Below are positions 44,253 through 54,393 of a stretch of DNA of 64,000 bases, piece after piece. The notes below the pieces were generated by a model that made no database searches, was not told the origin of the DNA, and saw nothing but the letters and a program-made list of their open reading frames with translations. This DNA is from Olivibacter sp. XZL3. Its GTDB lineage: Bacteria; Bacteroidota; Bacteroidia; Sphingobacteriales; Sphingobacteriaceae. The stretch spans positions 124,001-188,000 of the forward strand of contig NZ_SBJH01000004.1 in NCBI RefSeq assembly GCF_004368405.1, given 5' to 3'. Both the position numbers and the translations under genes were made by a program. Position 1 is the stretch's first letter; each line of letters starts with the position of its first letter.

Positions 44253-46541
44253 ATGAATATTCCGACATCCAATAAAAAAGAGTTAAAGAATGTCACTTCC
44301 CAAGTTTTTAAAGCCTCTAGACGAGACTTTTTAAAAATGGGCGGTTTACTTGCCGGAGGCTTTGTGCTTGGTGTAAACTTCTTCGGCTGCAACGAAAAGG
44401 GCGAAAAGATTACCTCCATTGCACCCAACGTCTATTTACAAATTACTTCTACAGGTGAAGTAATTATCATCACGCATCGTTCTGAAATGGGACAAGGCAT
44501 TCGCACGTCCCTTCCGCTCATTGTGGCCGACGAGTTAGGAGCCGAATGGAGCAAAGTACGCATTGTGCAAGCAGAAGGTGACGAAAAAAAATACGGCAGC
44601 CAGAATACCGACGGCTCTTTCTCGGTACGCATGTTCTATAAACCTATGCGAGAGGCTGGAGCCATCGCCAAACTCCTATTTATGCAGGCAGCGGCGAAGC
44701 AATGGCAGGTTCCCGTTGCGGAGTGTGATACAGCTGCAGGCAAAGTCGTACACCGAAGGTCGGGAAAATCCATTGAATTTGGTAAATTGGTGACAACGGC
44801 CCAAACTCTTCCTATCCCGAACGTAAAGGATATTAAGCTTAAAGAGCGACAGCAATTTACCATGATCGGCAAAGCAACGCCCATTGTCGATCTACACGAT
44901 ATCGTGAGCGGGACGGCGGTATTTGGCATCGATACTGTTGTCGAAAACATGAAGATTGCAGTGATAAAACGCTGTCCTGTGTTAGGGGGAAAAGTAAAAT
45001 CCTACAATGATAAAGAAACACTTGCTGTGCCGGGTGTGCTAAAAGTGATTCCTATTAAAGGAGGAGACATTCCTCCCACCATTGAAAAGCCTTTAAGCGG
45101 TGTAGCGGTCATTGCAGAGAATACCTGGGCCGCCATTAAAGGTCGTGATCTTTTGGATGTCACGTGGGACTTAGGGGAACATGCTACATACGACTCCGCA
45201 CAACAACTGGAGGAATTGAGCAAAGAGATATTAAAAAAGGGTACAATCAGAAGAAACCGTGGTGATTTCGATCGGGCTAAAGTTGAGGCTAAAAAGGTTA
45301 TTGAACACACCTATATCGCTCCCTATCTGGCACATGGAACCATTGAACCGCCTAACGCCTTAGCGGTAGTAAAAAATGGCAAATGCGAAGTGTGGGCGCC
45401 GACGCAACACCCACAAGGCGCTCGAGATGCGGTCGCCAATGCGCTGGGGATGCCGGCCGACGAGGTAAAGGTGAACATCACCCTCTTGGGCGGCGGTTTT
45501 GGAAGAAAATCGAAACCAGACTTTATTGTAGAAGCGGCCCTTTTAGCTCAAGAATCTGGCCTTCCTATTAAAGTACAGTGGACACGCGAAGACGATTTAC
45601 ATCACGACTTTTTTCATGCCTTGAGTGTCCAACGTATTACCGCGACTATCGATCAAAACAATCAGATTAGTGGCTGGAACCATCATATAGCTTACCCGTC
45701 CATTAGTGCTACTTTTGACACATCGGTGCTGCAACCGGCGGACGGTGAGCTGGGCCAGGGAGCGAGCGATTTCCCTTACGATGTGCCAGCCGTAAAGGTG
45801 GAAACGCACGATGCAAAAGCACATTTAAGGATCGGATGGCTTCGCTCCGTGCGGAATATCCCGCAAGTTTTTGCGATTGCAACGATGTTGGATGAACTTG
45901 CCGAGGCGCGAGGGCTCGACCCCGTTAAGCAGGCCTTGGAACTCTTGGGCGATGACCGCGCCATTACCTTTGACGATGAAATAGTAGACGGTAAATATGG
46001 CAACTATGGAGAAGACATCAGCGTTTATCCATGGGAAACCGGCCGTATGAAGAAGGTTATCGAAAAAGTGGCGCAAGAAGCTAACTGGGGAAGAAAGCTA
46101 CCTGCGGGTTCGGGACTCGGTTTTGCTGCACACAAAAGTTTTCTTACCTATGTCGCTTGTATAGTAGAAGTGAAAGTAGGTCCGGATAACAAAATCAGTA
46201 TTCCGCATGTACATTATGCGGTTGATTGCGGTACGGCAGTTAACATAGATCGTATAAAATCGCAATTTGAAGGTGGTGCCCAGTTTTCGGCGAGTATTGC
46301 CTTAAAAAGCGAGATCACCGTCAAAGAAGGCGCTGTAGTACAAAACAATTTCGATAGCTATCAAATTGTACGCATGCCGGAAGCGCCACAACAAATCCAT
46401 GTGCACATTATAGAAAGTGAGGACAAACCAACCGGTGTCGGCGAGCCGCCCGTACCTCCCTTTACCCCCGCTTTGTGCAATGCCATTTACGCTGCTACCG
46501 GTAAACGTATTTACAAATTGCCCATCGACCTAAAGGGCTAG
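44253..46541 (+). CDS. Molybdopterin-binding subunit of xanthine dehydrogenase-family enzyme (IorB-like)
   Basis: The 762-residue protein begins with a twin-arginine signal (SRRDFLKMGG, about 23-32, then a hydrophobic segment ending FFGC), so it is exported folded. It carries two molybdopterin-binding domains (SEMGQGIRTSLPLIVADELG, about 72-91, and later GGGFGRKSKPDF and SVRNIPQVFAIATMLDELAE) and ends TGVGEPPVPPFTPALCNAIYAATGKR, with the Glu typical of the active site. It is IorB-like, hydroxylating a heterocycle or aldehyde in the periplasm; the substrate cannot be named. It is cotranscribed with the 2Fe-2S subunit. Confidence 0.9.
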   Translation: MNIPTSNKKELKNVTSQVFKASRRDFLKMGGLLAGGFVLGVNFFGCNEKGEKITSIAPNVYLQITSTGEVIIITHRSEMGQGIRTSLPLIVADELGAEWSKVRIVQAEGDEKKYGSQNTDGSFSVRMFYKPMREAGAIAKLLFMQAAAKQWQVPVAECDTAAGKVVHRRSGKSIEFGKLVTTAQTLPIPNVKDIKLKERQQFTMIGKATPIVDLHDIVSGTAVFGIDTVVENMKIAVIKRCPVLGGKVKSYNDKETLAVPGVLKVIPIKGGDIPPTIEKPLSGVAVIAENTWAAIKGRDLLDVTWDLGEHATYDSAQQLEELSKEILKKGTIRRNRGDFDRAKVEAKKVIEHTYIAPYLAHGTIEPPNALAVVKNGKCEVWAPTQHPQGARDAVANALGMPADEVKVNITLLGGGFGRKSKPDFIVEAALLAQESGLPIKVQWTREDDLHHDFFHALSVQRITATIDQNNQISGWNHHIAYPSISATFDTSVLQPADGELGQGASDFPYDVPAVKVETHDAKAHLRIGWLRSVRNIPQVFAIATMLDELAEARGLDPVKQALELLGDDRAITFDDEIVDGKYGNYGEDISVYPWETGRMKKVIEKVAQEANWGRKLPAGSGLGFAAHKSFLTYVACIVEVKVGPDNKISIPHVHYAVDCGTAVNIDRIKSQFEGGAQFSASIALKSEITVKEGAVVQNNFDSYQIVRMPEAPQQIHVHIIESEDKPTGVGEPPVPPFTPALCNAIYAATGKRIYKLPIDLKG

Positions 46542-46550
46542 AAAAACGAA

Positions 46551-46580
46551 GGATGTCTAACGCTACCTGCGCTAGCATCC
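46551..46580. terminator. Hairpin between convergent genes
   Basis: GGATG, CTA and CGC pair with GCG, TAG and CATCC around a TACCT loop, with single unpaired bases. It lies between the molybdenum hydroxylase stop and the end of the opposing GH51-like gene and may serve both directions. Confidence 0.5.
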
Positions 46581-46607
46581 CTGGTATTATATAGGGCTTG
46601 GTGAATA

Positions 46608-49214
46608 TCAAATTTGTCTCGTTTTAAAACGAAAAACAGTAAAGGAGTAGGCCGACAGCTCATCATTAAAATCTTTATGCGCCATAACCCTATTACTTTT
46701 CGGTCTGGCCTTCCTGTCTTCCGGACTGCCCGTTAGCACGGTTTTTATAGCCTCGGTGTCCAAATCGCCCAGCTGCCCTAAGTCCAGCGTCACACGGGCC
46801 GTCACGGGCAAAAGATTAACCATTTTGACGATGACATCACCGCTTTTGCTGTCGCGTACAACCGAAATTGCGAAACGTTTTCCAACAGCGGCGTCTTTCT
46901 CTGATAGCTCCACTCCTGTCGGCAAATAGGTATCGCCTGCATGTTGCCCATACAGCTGCTGCACGTAATAGCCTACCGTTGGCTTTATTTCGGTATTGTT
47001 AAAATAAATGAGATCGGGATTCCATTGGGTATGGTTCTCTTTAGCCAACAAAGGCGCATAGGAAGCCATACTAACCACATCCCCGTTGCGTTCTAAACTC
47101 GTCAGGTACAAAGCTTCCGCAAGTGCCGTCTCTAAATTATTCGGCCTGCCCGGCAGATGCGCAGCGTATTCTCCTAAATACACCTTCGCCTTTGTGCGAT
47201 CATATTTGTCATAGTATTCCTGATTGTGTATAAACCATCCGGGCGACTGATAATAATGCTCATCTATCATCGGCACCTGCAGTTTATCGGCAATATGCCA
47301 GCCTTCGGTATAGTCGGTACCTTCAAAACTCGGTCCAACCGTGCCAATAACGGTTATTTCTGGGTGCTTTTCCCGCACCTTGTTGAAGATCATGGTAAAA
47401 CGTTCTTCAAAAACATCGGTAATTAGGTCTTCATTGCCAATACCGATATACTTCAGATTAAAAGGCTTCGGATGACCGGCATCCGCACGTTTTTTACCCC
47501 ACACGGTACTAACATCACCATTTGCATATTCAATAAGATTCAGTACTTCTTGTATATAACTATCCATCTCCTCAAGGGGGATCCCGCCTTGTTGTCCGGC
47601 ACCACCCACCGAAGAATTCTGGCAAGGAACACCGGCTGGCACAACCGGTACAGGCTCGGCACCGATATCCTCGCAAAACTGAAAATATTCAAAGTAGCCT
47701 AGGCCCGCCGTCTGATGATAATTCCATAAATTCCGTTGCGGCACCCTTGCTTCTAGCGGGCCGATGGTATTTTGCCAACGGTACATATTGGCTAGACCAT
47801 CCCCATGAGCAACACAGCCACCAGGAAAACGCACAAATCGTGGATGAATATCAGCTATCGCTTGGGCCAAATCCGCACGCAGTCCGTTTTTCCGGCCTTT
47901 AAATGTCTTCTCCGGAAACAAGGATATCATATCCAGATGGACTTGTCCCACTTTTTGCGGAATAATTTCCAAACACGCATCCGAAGCGCCTTTTTTCGCT
48001 AAAATAGAGGCTTCATATTTTGTCCACTCGCTTCCTATATTATCAATTCGCGTCTCGCCTAAAGGAACGCCATCCCGGTCCGATAAACGGATCAAAAACC
48101 CGCCAAAGCGCCTTTGATCCGCCTTTGCAAACACAGAGAAATCGTAACGGTCGCCAGCTGTAATTGGAATTCCGTCAAAACCTTCATTTATCAAAGCCGT
48201 ACCGACCTTTTTTATTTTTAACACCGCATAGTGCGGATTATTAGGATGCAATGGATCGAGACTATCAACCTTAAAACCGTCGTCTTGCCCTTTCAAAGTC
48301 CAAGCCTTGTAACTGTTCCAGCTCGTATCCGCACCTTTTTTGTCGCTTAAACGATATTCAAAGTCTCTATTTTGTACAAGCTCAGCATACAAACCACCGT
48401 CGGCTGCATAATTAATATCTTCAAAGAAAACCCCCATCAACAAATCACTGATTTTTTTATTATTAGCTACATCGATCGTTACTTTAACATCCAAGGGCTT
48501 CAGTGACGCAAAACGACTTACATCTTCCGCTGTTTTTTCCGACCATAAAGTTTGCTCGTAAGCCGCGTGTTGCTGCGCCTTCATCAAACCTTTTATCAAA
48601 GTCCACGGCACTTTATGCGTCGTTCCCGTTTCCTCCACATGGTCGATACGGATACTTTTTCTATATTCGGCCAAAGGCCTATCGAGACGTTCAGCCACCG
48701 AGAAATGTTTAAAATCGGCGGTCGAACTGCGGAAATAGTCGGCCTCCTCCCCTTTTATACGCTGCCACATGATCATAAATTGACTATTTATCGTGTCGAA
48801 GGAAATAGTCGGCATTAGGCAATTGTCTTCTGGCATTAATATGGGATAGGACTGACGCTGCCAATACACCAAGTCTTTTGACGCAGCATGTGCAACAACA
48901 CCATCTGTTTCGTTAACAGACCACACGGCGTGCCACATATCATCCGGACCATGGTATAAAAAAGGAGTAAGCATCCGCTTTTGCGCTCCCCAAGTTCCGT
49001 AATCGCAACGAACATAACTATGCTCCGGTCCTATTGCATGCCAGTTGTTCCGGTCGATACTCCATGCGAAATGTAGTCCGTTCCGCCCCCCGTTTTTTAA
49101 CGACGCATAGGCAAAAAGATAGGCAGAATCCGGTTCTTTTGTGATTACGGTACCGCCGGCTTGCATGCAATGAAGTAAACTGAAGGTAATTACTAAAAAT
49201 AAGTACTTTTTCAT
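46608..49214 (-). CDS. GH51-like alpha-L-arabinofuranosidase with N-terminal GH43-like domain
   Basis: The 868-residue secreted protein (signal about 1-20) has two parts. Residues about 25-235 resemble part of a GH43-type propeller (FAYASLKNGGRNGLHFAWSI, HDMWHAVWSVNET-like WHAVWSV, WQRQSYPILMPEDN). Residues about 245-868 form a GH51 enzyme: LMGVFFEDINYAADGGLYAELV (about 262-283), GIGNEDL with acid/base Glu595, and YLGEYAAH with nucleophile Glu682, spaced as in clan GH-A. It would release terminal alpha-L-arabinofuranose. The start is ATG 49214; an ATG nine codons earlier gives a weaker signal. It follows the GH127 gene by about 57 bases. Confidence 0.88.
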   Translation of the reverse strand: MKKYLFLVITFSLLHCMQAGGTVITKEPDSAYLFAYASLKNGGRNGLHFAWSIDRNNWHAIGPEHSYVRCDYGTWGAQKRMLTPFLYHGPDDMWHAVWSVNETDGVVAHAASKDLVYWQRQSYPILMPEDNCLMPTISFDTINSQFMIMWQRIKGEEADYFRSSTADFKHFSVAERLDRPLAEYRKSIRIDHVEETGTTHKVPWTLIKGLMKAQQHAAYEQTLWSEKTAEDVSRFASLKPLDVKVTIDVANNKKISDLLMGVFFEDINYAADGGLYAELVQNRDFEYRLSDKKGADTSWNSYKAWTLKGQDDGFKVDSLDPLHPNNPHYAVLKIKKVGTALINEGFDGIPITAGDRYDFSVFAKADQRRFGGFLIRLSDRDGVPLGETRIDNIGSEWTKYEASILAKKGASDACLEIIPQKVGQVHLDMISLFPEKTFKGRKNGLRADLAQAIADIHPRFVRFPGGCVAHGDGLANMYRWQNTIGPLEARVPQRNLWNYHQTAGLGYFEYFQFCEDIGAEPVPVVPAGVPCQNSSVGGAGQQGGIPLEEMDSYIQEVLNLIEYANGDVSTVWGKKRADAGHPKPFNLKYIGIGNEDLITDVFEERFTMIFNKVREKHPEITVIGTVGPSFEGTDYTEGWHIADKLQVPMIDEHYYQSPGWFIHNQEYYDKYDRTKAKVYLGEYAAHLPGRPNNLETALAEALYLTSLERNGDVVSMASYAPLLAKENHTQWNPDLIYFNNTEIKPTVGYYVQQLYGQHAGDTYLPTGVELSEKDAAVGKRFAISVVRDSKSGDVIVKMVNLLPVTARVTLDLGQLGDLDTEAIKTVLTGSPEDRKARPKSNRVMAHKDFNDELSAYSFTVFRFKTRQI

Positions 49215-49271
49215 TGATATGATGTGTAGTTTATTTTGCATCTTTCTGATTTGAATACGGTATAGGCGCTG

Positions 49272-51659
49272 CTACTTCAACAACCTGATCTCTAAAATTT
49301 TTCCTGTAGTCTTTTCATTGCATGCCTTAATTTTAACCCTTAATTTATCTTGAACTACATCCGCTTTTTCCAGATTAAAGCTTGAAATATCGATCCCTTC
49401 CGAATCTTTTGCTTGATCTGTTAAGGAAAGCCTCTTATCGTTTATCCAAAGTTCATAACAAGCTCCTGTATCGTGTTCGTGTTTAATACTTATTGTTTTA
49501 CTTTGCCGGCCCTTGTTGTTCATTTCATAACTAAACCATCCTCTTGCGGCACGCCAGTGATAATCACCCAACACCCCTGTATAGGAATCCTCTTGCTGCA
49601 TATGATGATCCGACTCCGGTTGTTGTTCACCCAATGATACGACGTCTACCGTTTGCTTATCGAGCTTTAATTGTGCTTCTTCACGCTGACGTGCCGCCTT
49701 GGTAATACTATCTAATGACCGTGTGTCAGCTGTGCGCCAATAAACGGTATAACGTGCATCGTGTATAGAAAAGAAGGGTTGAAGGGTCGCTTTGGTTGCT
49801 TTTCCTTTTTGATGTAGGTGACTGAGTTCAAACAACAATCTATTTGCATCTAAAACCTTCGCGTGCTGGCTGAGCGCTCCGTTTTCAGACACCAGGATCG
49901 GGTTGGCATCCGTTGGAAGTAATGCGCCCGCAGCAATATGCCCCATTCTCTTGTCGTCGGCAAAAAGTCCTTTCAGATCTTCCGTTCCATTTTTTGATGC
50001 CAGCACAATTGGGCCATAGGTATAGGAGACCCATGGTTCACCGCTTGGTAATAGCTCGGCCTTTATTTCCATAGGCAAATCAAAGGTAATAATGGATTTT
50101 CCTGCCCATGTACGGTTGATTTCCCAATATCCTTTTGTTTCTTGATAGCTTATTTTTCTGCCATTTACCAAAAGATTAATGCTTTTCTCTCCTAACCAGT
50201 TTGGCTTGCGGATAAAGACCGAAAAAGCCTTCGGTTTTACTACTTCAATGGTAATTTCGCTTTTCTGACCGTAAGGGAACGCTGTATTCTGTTGCAGCGA
50301 TATGCCTTGCTGCGGCCATTTCAATGTTGACGGAATAAAGAGATTAACATAAAGATCCGCTCCGCTATGGGAGTAAATTAACTCTCCGTATTTGCCGTGG
50401 TTTTCTAACCCACTGCCGACACAGCACCAGAAACAGGCCTGCGCTTGGGAATATACCCGATAATGATTCGGGCGCATAGGTGTAAAATAAACAAAACCAC
50501 CTTCCGAAGGATGTTGTGACGAAAGAATATGATTGTAGGTGGCTCTTTCGTAATAATCGATGAATCTCCGCTCCGGATCCAGTAAGAAAAGATCTTTGGA
50601 CAATTTCATCATATTATAGGTGTTACAGGTTTCCGGTCCTTCGCGAGACGACAACATTTTTCCGAAACTATTCAGGGCATGAAAATGTTCACTTTCACTG
50701 TTTCCGCCGATCGATACAGTACGACGCTCCACCACCGTCTCCCAAAAAAAACGGGCAGCATCTACCCAGGCCAAGCTATCGGCCAGCGCCGCAATTTTCT
50801 CAAAACCTATCACCTTGGGAATTTGGGTATTGGCGTGTAAGCCCGTCAGCTCGTCTTTGCCCGCCATTAACGGCTGTAGTATGGCACGATGTGAAAGTCG
50901 TTCAGCCATTCTTAAGTATTTTTGGTCGCCACTTATTTGGGCCAGATCCGCGAATGCTTCGTTAATTCCGCCATGTTCAGAACGTAATATGGTTTGGATC
51001 TGCTCATCAGTGAGCCCATCGAATACGCTTAACCACCAATTCCCTAGCCTAAGAACCATTTGTCTCGACTGCTCATTTCCTGTATAACGGTACGCATCAA
51101 TTAAACCGGCAAAGAGCTTATGAATATTATAAATGGGAACCCATTTCCCATTTAAAGAAAAAGATTGGGCTTCTATTTTCCCGCGTTTTATGTCGTTCCA
51201 CATCTGCTTGCCTCCCGGAATACCGCCCAGATAACCTTCCGAGTCTTCATCCTGACAGCGTTTTAATTCGCTTAACATATAGGCAAGTCGATCCTGTATA
51301 GCTTGGTTTCCGGTCGCCGCAGCCATGAGCGATAATGCAGAAAGATAATGACCACCTATATGACCATCCAAACCGGTGTTTTCCCAGTTGCCATAGCGCT
51401 CGGCTTTTGGCTCCAGACCGGCCTCACTTAAATAGGGCGCTAGCAAACGATCTGGATTTAACGCCAGTATATAATGGAGATCCACTTCCTGCGCTTCTTT
51501 TAGTGGTCCATCGCCCAATCTTATTGATGCTAGCGGAAAGAGCTCCATCTTGGCCTCCTGAGTCCATGATCGCGTCGGTATCCCAAGCGATAAACAAAAA
51601 AAGGAAAAAGCAACTATCTGTTTTAACCGTAAGACAGTTGTCATTATTTTCATACACAT
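49272..51659 (-). CDS. GH127 beta-L-arabinofuranosidase
   Basis: The 795-residue protein has a signal (about 1-34) and the DUF1680/GH127 domain. SIRLGDGPLKEAQEV starts it, GHIGGHYLSALSLMAA (about 99-114) is conserved, and SEHFHALNSFGK, PETCNTYNM (Cys345) and CFWCCVGSG (Cys412, Cys413) supply the Glu and Cys residues that bind zinc and act catalytically in this family (likely Glu324). A C-terminal beta domain follows. It releases beta-L-arabinofuranose, complementing the GH51-like enzyme downstream. In-frame ATGs at 51653 and 51644 are alternative starts. A strong promoter lies 180 bases upstream. Confidence 0.92.
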   Translation of the reverse strand: MCMKIMTTVLRLKQIVAFSFFCLSLGIPTRSWTQEAKMELFPLASIRLGDGPLKEAQEVDLHYILALNPDRLLAPYLSEAGLEPKAERYGNWENTGLDGHIGGHYLSALSLMAAATGNQAIQDRLAYMLSELKRCQDEDSEGYLGGIPGGKQMWNDIKRGKIEAQSFSLNGKWVPIYNIHKLFAGLIDAYRYTGNEQSRQMVLRLGNWWLSVFDGLTDEQIQTILRSEHGGINEAFADLAQISGDQKYLRMAERLSHRAILQPLMAGKDELTGLHANTQIPKVIGFEKIAALADSLAWVDAARFFWETVVERRTVSIGGNSESEHFHALNSFGKMLSSREGPETCNTYNMMKLSKDLFLLDPERRFIDYYERATYNHILSSQHPSEGGFVYFTPMRPNHYRVYSQAQACFWCCVGSGLENHGKYGELIYSHSGADLYVNLFIPSTLKWPQQGISLQQNTAFPYGQKSEITIEVVKPKAFSVFIRKPNWLGEKSINLLVNGRKISYQETKGYWEINRTWAGKSIITFDLPMEIKAELLPSGEPWVSYTYGPIVLASKNGTEDLKGLFADDKRMGHIAAGALLPTDANPILVSENGALSQHAKVLDANRLLFELSHLHQKGKATKATLQPFFSIHDARYTVYWRTADTRSLDSITKAARQREEAQLKLDKQTVDVVSLGEQQPESDHHMQQEDSYTGVLGDYHWRAARGWFSYEMNNKGRQSKTISIKHEHDTGACYELWINDKRLSLTDQAKDSEGIDISSFNLEKADVVQDKLRVKIKACNEKTTGKILEIRLLK

Positions 51660-52062
51660 AATTTGTCGTGTTCTTTGGGAAATATGCTAAAATTCCATTG
51701 CCAGCCTCTAGAAGCGGACAAGCCTTTTGGCTTCCTCTTTTTTCGAGGTATAACAACACCACATTTGGCGAACTTTCAGGCAATTTTTCATTCGTATTAA
51801 CTGGTTAGTGTATAAGTGTTATATTAACAATTATAATTCAAATATATAAATCCTTCTTAACATATCAAATAAAAGCAAGAAAAATCCAGCGCAGCCGTAT
51901 TTAGCGTCCAATAGGCTACGTATATGAAAAAAAGAATGTTTTTAGTGTATCTGCACTTGGTATAGAGCCGCTCCGGAAAAAGCCCGCGAGCAATATCCTT
52001 AGCTAATCAAGTAAAAGAAAGCGGCCTAGGTAGTGAAATCTAAATCCGAGCCATAAGAGGAA
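51660..52062. other. 403-base gap holding the leader and promoter of the arabinose operon
   Basis: On the reverse strand it contains the promoter at 51839-51868 and a leader of about 170 bases with a small AAGCC/GGCTT hairpin. No gene is convincing; an open frame at its GH127-proximal end is a shadow running into the GH127 gene. Confidence 0.5.
51839..51868 (-). promoter_or_regulatory. Promoter of the GH127-GH51 operon
   Basis: On the reverse strand TTTG (TTG at the complement of 51866-51868), a 19-base spacer and TATATTTG (complement of 51839-51846) match the Bacteroidota consensus exactly. Confidence 0.7.
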
Positions 52063-53379
52063 TCAAATCCCCAGTTCTTTCTGTATCTCTTCCAAACTTT
52101 TGCCCTTGGTTTCCGGCATTACACGCCAAATGAACAGAAAAGAAAGAAACATCATGATGCTATAAAAAACGAAAGAGTAAAAGCCGCCCATAGGACTGCC
52201 CTCAACGATGATAGGAAATAACCAAGAAATGATCGCTGCCATAATCCAGTGCGTAAAACTGCCCAGCGATCCGCCCTGAGAGCGTACAGAATTAGGGAAT
52301 ATTTCCGAAATAAACACCCAGATCACAGCTCCCTGCGAAAAGGCAAAGAAGGCGATAAACCCGATCAAATAAAGAATAACATGCTTATCAGCCGTTTCCG
52401 GGTTATTAAATGAAATAGCCGTTAAGGCTAAAAATACAACCATTCCCACCGCCCCTGTCAGTAACAGACGTTTTCTACCGAAGCGATCGATAACCGTCAT
52501 GGCTAAGGCGGTAAAGATAAAATTAGCAAGGCCGATATAAACCGATTGTTGAAAGGCGTCGGCCTTATTAAAGCCTGCCATTTCAAAAATCCTAGGTGCA
52601 TAATATAAAATGGCATTAATGCCCGAAAGCTGATTGAACATCGCCAACAAAATGGCATATAAAATGGGCTTGTTATACTTTCCATTAAAAAGATGTTCCC
52701 GCGTACCGCTGGCAGCTAAACGGTGCTCTTCTCGAATGAGCTGTGAAGCCCCTTGTTCGCCCAAACGAACAAAAATCCGCTCGGCTTCTTCGTCTTTATC
52801 GTGCAACACCAGCCATCTCGGACTTTCTGGTATCCACTGAAGCAAAATAAAAAATACTACCGCCGGAACCGCCATTACACCTAGCATATAGCGCCAGGCA
52901 TTATCGGCACCGGTGGCCGAAAATAAGTAATTCGTTAAATAAGCAATCAATATTCCGCCAACGACATTAAGCTGGAACATACCAGCCAATCGCCCCCTCG
53001 TCTTTGCAGGCGATATCTCGGCGATGTACATCGGGCCGACAACCGATGAAGCGCCCACCGCAATTCCTCCTAAAAAGCGAAACGTAACGAATAGCAACCA
53101 TGGTTGTGCAAGTGCGCAACCGATCGCCGAAAGCACGTAAAACAGCGCAATACCGATGAGTACCTTTTTCCTCCCAAACTGCTGTGCCGGCGTTCCAATA
53201 ATAAGAGAACCTAAAACCGTTCCAATAAGGCTTGCCGCAACTGTGAACCCAAGCCAAAAGGCGTCCAGATTCCAAAATTCCTGAATGGTTCGCTCTGCCC
53301 CAGAAATAACCGCTGTTTCGAAACCAAACAAAAAGCCGCCTAAAGCCGCAACTAAGGCAATACGTGCAGAATATGTCAT
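52063..53379 (-). CDS. Sugar porter family MFS transporter (XylE/AraE-like)
   Basis: The 438-residue inner-membrane protein has 12 hydrophobic segments and sugar porter marks: GGFLFGFETAVISGAE (14-29), QFGRKK (about 67-72), PMYIAEISPAKTRGR (about 119-133), PESPRW (about 185-190), LSGINAILYYAPRIFE (about 240-255) and PETKGKSLEEIQ at the end. By position it probably imports arabinose or a related pentose freed by the GH127 and GH51-like enzymes, although it has its own transcription unit: the next gene downstream has a separate promoter 200 bases away. Confidence 0.92.
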   Translation of the reverse strand: MTYSARIALVAALGGFLFGFETAVISGAERTIQEFWNLDAFWLGFTVAASLIGTVLGSLIIGTPAQQFGRKKVLIGIALFYVLSAIGCALAQPWLLFVTFRFLGGIAVGASSVVGPMYIAEISPAKTRGRLAGMFQLNVVGGILIAYLTNYLFSATGADNAWRYMLGVMAVPAVVFFILLQWIPESPRWLVLHDKDEEAERIFVRLGEQGASQLIREEHRLAASGTREHLFNGKYNKPILYAILLAMFNQLSGINAILYYAPRIFEMAGFNKADAFQQSVYIGLANFIFTALAMTVIDRFGRKRLLLTGAVGMVVFLALTAISFNNPETADKHVILYLIGFIAFFAFSQGAVIWVFISEIFPNSVRSQGGSLGSFTHWIMAAIISWLFPIIVEGSPMGGFYSFVFYSIMMFLSFLFIWRVMPETKGKSLEEIQKELGI

Positions 53380-53573
53380 ATCTTTAGATCTTATACCACT
53401 AACATAGCTAGAAAGGCTAAAATATCTAAAATATTATCGAAAACTCAATTTCTTTAATAAATTCGTTTGTTTTGTTCCAAAATGTGTGACATTAGGAAAG
53501 CGTTAACGTCGGAACGTTTTTAGAAGGCAGCCTTATTTCCATGGATAACTGCTCATTGAGGAAGAGACACGGC

Positions 53574-53846
53574 TTAATTAAAGTGCACCCGCTGATGAAT
53601 ATCTTTTTCCATTTGGTCTGCGATCGCAAAAACAAGCGCGATGCCGTTCGCTAAATTAATCGTTACAGCTTTATTCCGCTCAAGAGATTCCGCAAACGAG
53701 TCAATTATGTATTCCTTATGCACAAAGCTTTCTTCTTCATTCACATACTGATTAAACCATTTTAAAAGCTCCGCGAAGCTCCTGCACGATACTGGATTGA
53801 TCAGCACATCGGGATAACATCTTCTAATAAATCCTACTGTGTACAT
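53574..53846 (-). CDS. Small hypothetical protein (90 aa)
   Basis: I do not recognise a family. The 90-residue product has no signal or membrane helix. It is mixed alpha/beta by composition: CYPDVLINPVSCRSFAELLKWFNQ, then EYIIDSFAESLERNKAVTIN and a hydrophobic IALVFAIADQ near the end. No counterpart is seen elsewhere in the window. ATG at 53846 is the natural start. Coding is plausible on length and codon pattern only. Confidence 0.5.
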   Translation of the reverse strand: MYTVGFIRRCYPDVLINPVSCRSFAELLKWFNQYVNEEESFVHKEYIIDSFAESLERNKAVTINLANGIALVFAIADQMEKDIHQRVHFN

Positions 53847-54393
53847 TATCGGTTACTTGATATTCGTTAAAAAAGGCACTCTGTGGTCACCTACTCCCAA
53901 TATCATTGGAGTAATGGCGCATTTTTTCACAAAGAAAACACAATACGTGTTCAATGCGAAAAATTTTACACGAAAAGGCTTTGTCTTTACACCAAAACCA
54001 ATTAACGGCTGTCGAATGGTTTTTTCTCATTCCTAAAAATCCCCGGCATCTACCAATATACCCACTTACATGTCGCACCGAATACCGGCAGAAGTGAAAT
54101 ATTGAGCAGCCAGGCACCTTACTATTTCTTAGGAAGGTAATATCGATTTATTAATCGGTATAAGAACTGTACTAATAAAGATACGATATCATTGTCAGAA
54201 AGTTTTTCATGTTTTATAAACTGTGGCTTCTGTAAAGTTTTCAAGCATACTTCAAGCTGAAAACCAACCGATTAAATGATAAGCTCATACAGAATACATA
54301 TTCTATTAACCACATAACCAGCTATTTTTACTCAAAACGGATAATTTGGCAACATTTTTGCACAGTGATATCTTCAATCGAATACTGACTAAC
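53847..54393. other. 546-base gap without a recognisable gene
   Basis: AT-rich sequence lies between two small genes. Short overlapping frames exist on both strands but none shows family features. I see no repeat or clear promoter; TAATTTG near 54344 is one base short of the -7 consensus. Confidence 0.4.

Noticed and set aside
51424-51783. 119-codon minus-strand frame overlapping the start of the GH127 gene
   Set aside because: It runs through the GH127 signal region in another frame and shows no recognisable domain; most of it is a shadow.
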